Source of the DNA: an uncultured Oscillospiraceae bacterium
Lineage (GTDB): Bacteria; Bacillota; Clostridia; Oscillospirales; Oscillospiraceae
Assembly (NCBI GenBank): GCA_900758955.1
Contig: CAAETL010000068.1
Coordinates: forward strand, 1-8,416
Direction: 5' to 3'
DNA: 8,416 bases
The notes below the pieces were generated by a model. It saw nothing but the letters and a program-made list of their open reading frames with translations. It was not told where the DNA came from and did not search any database. Below, piece after piece: positions 5,868 through 8,416 of the stretch (within the stretch, counting starts at the first letter, position 1; each line of letters starts with the position of its first letter). The position numbers and the translations under genes were made by a program.

Positions 5868-7577
5868 ATGACAACAGTATCCCAACGCGCCTATACCCGG
5901 GTTACTTTGGAGGAATTTGCCCAAGAGGCCAAGGAAATGATTACGCAGATTGAAACGGCAACCTCCGCCCAGGACGTGCTGCAAGCCCGCGACCGTTACG
6001 TTGCTTTGGTAACCCGGTACCAAACGGCCGAAGCCCTATCCTATATGCGGTACACCATCAACACGGTTGATGAATTTTACCTGGGAGAAAAGGACTACTA
6101 TGATGAAATTGGTCCCCAGGTGCAAAATTGGCTGCTTCAGTATGCCAAGGCCATGCTGAATACCCCCTACCGGCGGGAACTGGAGGCGTCTGGCCAAATT
6201 ATCCCCTTGGTGTTCCGCGCCTTCGAGGTGGAGACGAAAGCCATTTCTCCTGCAATCCTGGAGGATATGGTGGAGGAGAACAGGGCGGTCAGCGAGTATT
6301 CTCGGCTCATGGCAGGCATGGAGTTTGATTTCCGAGGCGAAAAGATGCCTCGTCCGCTTCTGATGAAATACGCCAAAAGTGAGGACCGAGCCACCCGCAA
6401 GGAAGCCTATGAGGTTCTGGGCAACACCTTACAGGCGCACGCCAAGGAACTGGATGATATTTATGATCGTTTGGTGAAGATCCGGGATCGCATGGCCAAA
6501 AAGATGGGGTATCAAAATTTCGTCGAGCTGGGCTATTATCGCATGGGGCGGCTGGGGTATGGTCCCGACGAGATCCGGCAGTTTCGGGATAACGTCCTGA
6601 CCGATTGGGTCCCCATGGTTTCCAGGCTGCGAAAAGAGAACGCGGCCCGGCTGGGACTCTCTGAACTCAAGCTCTATGACCTGGATATCATCATCCCAGG
6701 CGGAGACCCTGAGCCCAAGGGCGGCAAGGAAGAAATTTTTCAGGCCGCGCGGGAGATGTACCACGACATGAGTGAGGATACGGGTAAGTTCATTGATTTT
6801 ATGCTGGAAACCCAGGCCTTTGATGTGGAATCTCGCAAGAATAAGTGGGGCGGCGGGTATTGCACCCAGTTCGCCCAGTGGAAGCAACCCTTTATTCTGG
6901 CCAATTTTAACGGTACCTCGGGGGATGTGGACGTGGTGACTCACGAGGCCGGCCATGCCTTCGCCTCCTATATGACGGCGGATAACCGCTTTTCCGCCGA
7001 ACTGGATGTGGGGGGGATGGAGACTGCGGAAACCCACTCCATGAGCATGGAATTTTTTGCATGGAAATATATTCAGAAGTTTTTTGGCGAGGATGCGAAG
7101 AAATATCAGTTTATGCACCTGATGGACGCCATTTCCTTCATCCCATACGGCGTCATCGTGGATGATTTCCAGCGGCAGGTCTATGAGAAGCCCGAGATGA
7201 CGCCTGAACAGCGCAAAGGGGTTTGGCGGGAGCTGGAGGCAAAATTTCGGCCCCACATGTCCGCAGACGGCATCCCCTATCTGGAAGAGGGCACCCGGTG
7301 GCAGTATCAGATGCACATTTTTGAAACGCCCTTTTATTATATCGATTACTGTCTGGCCCAGACGGCGGCGTTGCAGTTCCTGCTTGCCAGTCAAAAGGAC
7401 TATATGGGCGCGTTTTCCCGCTACGTCCGTTTCCTATCGCAGGGAGGAGAAAAGACCTTCCCCGAACTCTTGGAGGAAGCCGGCTTGCGCTCTCCGTTCC
7501 AGGAAGGCGCTCTGCGGGATGTTGCAAAGGCGTCTGCGGCTTTGCTTGAAACTTTGGCAAAAGAAGCCGGACTATAA
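5868..7577 (+). CDS. M3-family oligoendopeptidase (zinc metallopeptidase, PepF-like)
   Basis: This 569-residue protein is a cytoplasmic M3 (thimet/PepF clan) zinc peptidase that should cut short peptides in a closed chamber and help recycle peptide-derived amino acids. The N-terminal 200 residues are mainly helical, as expected for the chamber wall. The zinc motif HEAGH is at residues 359-363 (THEAGHAF), and the third ligand is expected to be E388 in ETAETHSMSMEFF, 24 residues later. WGGGYCTQF near 327-335 and the late HIFETPFYYIDYCLAQ segment match the M3 active-site frame and the Tyr/His that bind substrate. Its size fits the clostridial 'M3, not PepF' subgroup of about 560 residues. No signal peptide is present. 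GAGGAG lies 7 bases before the ATG at 5868. The gene ends directly at a strong terminator. A link to the queuosine genes is not evident. Confidence 0.93.
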   Translation: MTTVSQRAYTRVTLEEFAQEAKEMITQIETATSAQDVLQARDRYVALVTRYQTAEALSYMRYTINTVDEFYLGEKDYYDEIGPQVQNWLLQYAKAMLNTPYRRELEASGQIIPLVFRAFEVETKAISPAILEDMVEENRAVSEYSRLMAGMEFDFRGEKMPRPLLMKYAKSEDRATRKEAYEVLGNTLQAHAKELDDIYDRLVKIRDRMAKKMGYQNFVELGYYRMGRLGYGPDEIRQFRDNVLTDWVPMVSRLRKENAARLGLSELKLYDLDIIIPGGDPEPKGGKEEIFQAAREMYHDMSEDTGKFIDFMLETQAFDVESRKNKWGGGYCTQFAQWKQPFILANFNGTSGDVDVVTHEAGHAFASYMTADNRFSAELDVGGMETAETHSMSMEFFAWKYIQKFFGEDAKKYQFMHLMDAISFIPYGVIVDDFQRQVYEKPEMTPEQRKGVWRELEAKFRPHMSADGIPYLEEGTRWQYQMHIFETPFYYIDYCLAQTAALQFLLASQKDYMGAFSRYVRFLSQGGEKTFPELLEEAGLRSPFQEGALRDVAKASAALLETLAKEAGL

Positions 7578-7578
7578 A

Positions 7579-7620
7579 AAAAGAGCAGGAAACCAAAAGT
7601 TGTTGGTTTCCTGCTCTTTT
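7579..7620. terminator. Bidirectional rho-independent terminator
   Basis: Bases 7579-7596 pair perfectly with 7603-7620, an 18-bp stem with a 6-base loop (AAGTTG). On the plus strand the stem ends in TTTT. On the minus strand it is followed by a run of T's, because 7576-7582 is all A. It therefore serves both the M3 peptidase gene, whose stop codon is 7575-7577, and the convergent rhomboid gene, whose stop begins at 7625. Confidence 0.95.
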
Positions 7621-7624
7621 AGTT

Positions 7625-8182
7625 TCAATGATTGCGAAACGCAATCCCCAGCACAGTGCCGCAGCAGCCGCCTATAATGTGGGTTAAATGGGAAATATTA
7701 TCCGGTGTGAAAAGACCACTGTAAATCTCCTGACCAAAGTAGACCACTGCAACCAAAACCAGAGTAAGGGGAATGGTGTTTTTCCGCATGCCTGCCAGCG
7801 ATGCCAAGAAAATTAACATAAACACGATGCCGGAGGCTCCCAACAGGGCGGCTTCAGGGGATAAGAAGTAATGGGTGATCCCGGTGGCCAACGCCGTAAA
7901 GGCAATCAGGAAAAAAGTGTTTTGGCTACCGTATCGCTCCTCTACCATAGGGCCCAGTACCAAGATCATCAGGATGTTGCCGGTGAAGTGGGTGACGCCG
8001 CTGTGGCCCAATACGTGGGTAAACAGGCGTAGGTACGTCAGGGGATCCGTCCAAGAGGACCGATACGTGCAGAACAGGAGCCGTGTTGTCTCACCTTGTG
8101 TCAGTTCTCCCATCAACAGGGCGGCGGCGGAGAGTATAACAAAGGTTAAAATGACGGGGGAGTTGTATTGCAGCTTACGCAT
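7625..8182 (-). CDS. Rhomboid-family intramembrane serine protease
   Basis: This 185-residue integral membrane protein should cleave transmembrane segments of other membrane proteins within the lipid bilayer. Catalytic S117 lies in the GASG motif (115-118). H165 in NISHLTHIIGG matches the catalytic His of the last helix. H65-x3-N69 in VTHFTGNILM matches the His/Asn pair that forms the oxyanion hole, preceded by H60. Six hydrophobic segments are visible, near residues 9-25, 67-80, 89-107, 111-131, 137-150 and 165-182, fitting the basic six-helix bacterial form with no added domain. A longer frame could begin at GTG 8266, but a promoter lies inside that extension. ATG 8182 has TGAGG 6 bases upstream, so the shorter form is chosen. 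The substrate is unknown. The gene converges on the M3 peptidase gene. Confidence 0.9.
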   Translation of the reverse strand: MRKLQYNSPVILTFVILSAAALLMGELTQGETTRLLFCTYRSSWTDPLTYLRLFTHVLGHSGVTHFTGNILMILVLGPMVEERYGSQNTFFLIAFTALATGITHYFLSPEAALLGASGIVFMLIFLASLAGMRKNTIPLTLVLVAVVYFGQEIYSGLFTPDNISHLTHIIGGCCGTVLGIAFRNH

Positions 8183-8188
8183 AGTATA

Positions 8189-8193
8189 CCTCA
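8189..8193 (-). promoter_or_regulatory. Ribosome binding site fixing the rhomboid start
   Basis: Read on the minus strand, TGAGG lies 6 bases before ATG 8182 (GTGAGGTATACTATG). It supports the 185-residue form over the GTG-started 213-residue form. Confidence 0.7.
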
Positions 8194-8225
8194 CGGAACG
8201 GGTCGAAATAGCAGGGATGATCTTA

Positions 8226-8254
8226 GTTATACCATTGGAATAAGGGAAAGTCAA
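8226..8254 (-). promoter_or_regulatory. Sigma-A-type promoter for the rhomboid gene
   Basis: On the minus strand, -35 TTGACT (8254-8249) and -10 TATAAC (8231-8226) are separated by exactly 17 bases. Both are close to the consensus. Transcription would begin near 8219, leaving a leader of about 37 bases before ATG 8182. Confidence 0.75.
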
Positions 8255-8269
8255 CCAGATGTCCACGGG

Positions 8270-8298
8270 TTTACTTTTATATTCAATTGGGATAAAAT
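8270..8298 (+). promoter_or_regulatory. Probable sigma-A-type promoter for the macro-domain gene
   Basis: TTTACT (8270-8275) and TAAAAT (8293-8298) are spaced by 17 bases and match a -35/-10 pair moderately well. They lie 42 bases upstream of the ATG at 8340 and are divergent from the rhomboid promoter, with only 15 bases between the two -35 boxes. Confidence 0.55.
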
Positions 8299-8339
8299 GA
8301 GTGAATACTTAACATTGGAAAAAAGGGGCGTGACTTGCC

Positions 8340-8416
8340 ATGGGAAAGGAACAAATTGTTATTCGGATGGGAGATATTACAACAATAAGCGTAGATGCAA
8401 TCGTCAATGCAGCCAA
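8340..8416 (+). CDS. Macro-domain protein, N-terminal fragment (3' end outside window)
   Basis: Only the first 25 codons are present. They read as a short start, MGKEQIVIRMGDITTISVDA, followed by IVNAA and two bases consistent with Asn. The GDIT...VDAIVNAAN pattern is the ADP-ribose-binding signature of macro domains, where the Asp contacts the adenine and the Asn the distal ribose. Such proteins remove ADP-ribose from proteins or deacetylate O-acetyl-ADP-ribose. AAGGGG (8323-8328) lies 11 bases before the ATG, a slightly long spacing. What follows the macro domain, or whether a partner ADP-ribosyltransferase or sirtuin is adjacent, cannot be seen. Confidence 0.82.
   Translation, partial: MGKEQIVIRMGDITTISVDAIVNAA

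Noticed and set aside
6429..7394. A long open frame (321 codons) on the minus strand opposite the M3 peptidase gene.
   Set aside because: It lies wholly antisense to a clearly recognised gene, has no recognisable domain, and its translation is the low-complexity type expected from codon bias in the opposite strand.
8183..8266. A longer rhomboid protein starting at GTG 8266.
   Set aside because: A near-consensus promoter for the gene (8226-8254) lies within this extension, and ATG 8182 has a proper binding site.
1..8416. CRISPR arrays, insertion sequences, tandem repeats, tRNA or rRNA genes.
   Set aside because: I saw no spaced direct repeats, no transposase-like frame, no terminal inverted repeats and no tRNA-like cloverleaf when reading through. 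The only notable inverted repeats are the leader hairpins and the terminator listed above.

Overview
The window looks like chromosomal DNA from a moderately GC-rich Firmicute. A gut-type clostridium (Oscillospirales-like) is my best guess. The reasons are strong AGGAGG-type ribosome binding sites, separate CoaB and CoaC proteins instead of the usual CoaBC fusion, a preQ1-I riboswitch on a queuosine operon, and an M3 oligopeptidase of the clostridial kind. The lineage is inferred from gene style, not from a marker gene. Nearly all the DNA is coding and tightly packed. I see no mobile element, CRISPR array, tRNA or rRNA.

Positions 1-2758 (+ strand) hold the C-terminal third of murC (peptidoglycan precursor ligase), then coaB and coaC (two consecutive steps of coenzyme A synthesis), then a P1/DmpA-family N-terminal-nucleophile hydrolase. 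The first three genes are joined by 4-base ATGA overlaps, and the fourth starts 3 bases after coaC. One member of the P1 family, ThnT, cleaves pantetheine, so its place beside CoA genes suggests a testable role in pantothenate salvage.

Positions 2759-2911 form a regulatory leader. It starts 4 bases after the peptidase stop codon with a preQ1-I riboswitch aptamer. A long hairpin and then a terminator-like hairpin follow. Part of the aptamer can pair with the terminator's 5' arm, which gives a plausible on/off switch.

Positions 2912-5797 (+) hold queD-queE-folE-queC-queF, a complete route from GTP to preQ1, the precursor of queuosine in tRNA. FolE makes dihydroneopterin triphosphate, QueD makes carboxytetrahydropterin, QueE makes carboxydeazaguanine, QueC makes preQ0 and QueF reduces it to preQ1. 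The product, preQ1, would be sensed by the leader riboswitch.

Positions 5868-7577 (+) encode an M3-family oligoendopeptidase. It ends at an 18-bp bidirectional terminator shared with a convergent minus-strand rhomboid protease gene (7625-8182). The rhomboid promoter lies back to back with a plus-strand promoter that appears to drive a macro-domain (ADP-ribose-binding) gene, cut off by the window end.

Most of the window is recognisable housekeeping metabolism. I did not find a convincing wholly new system. The points most worth checking are the riboswitch switching model and the P1 hydrolase beside coaBC.
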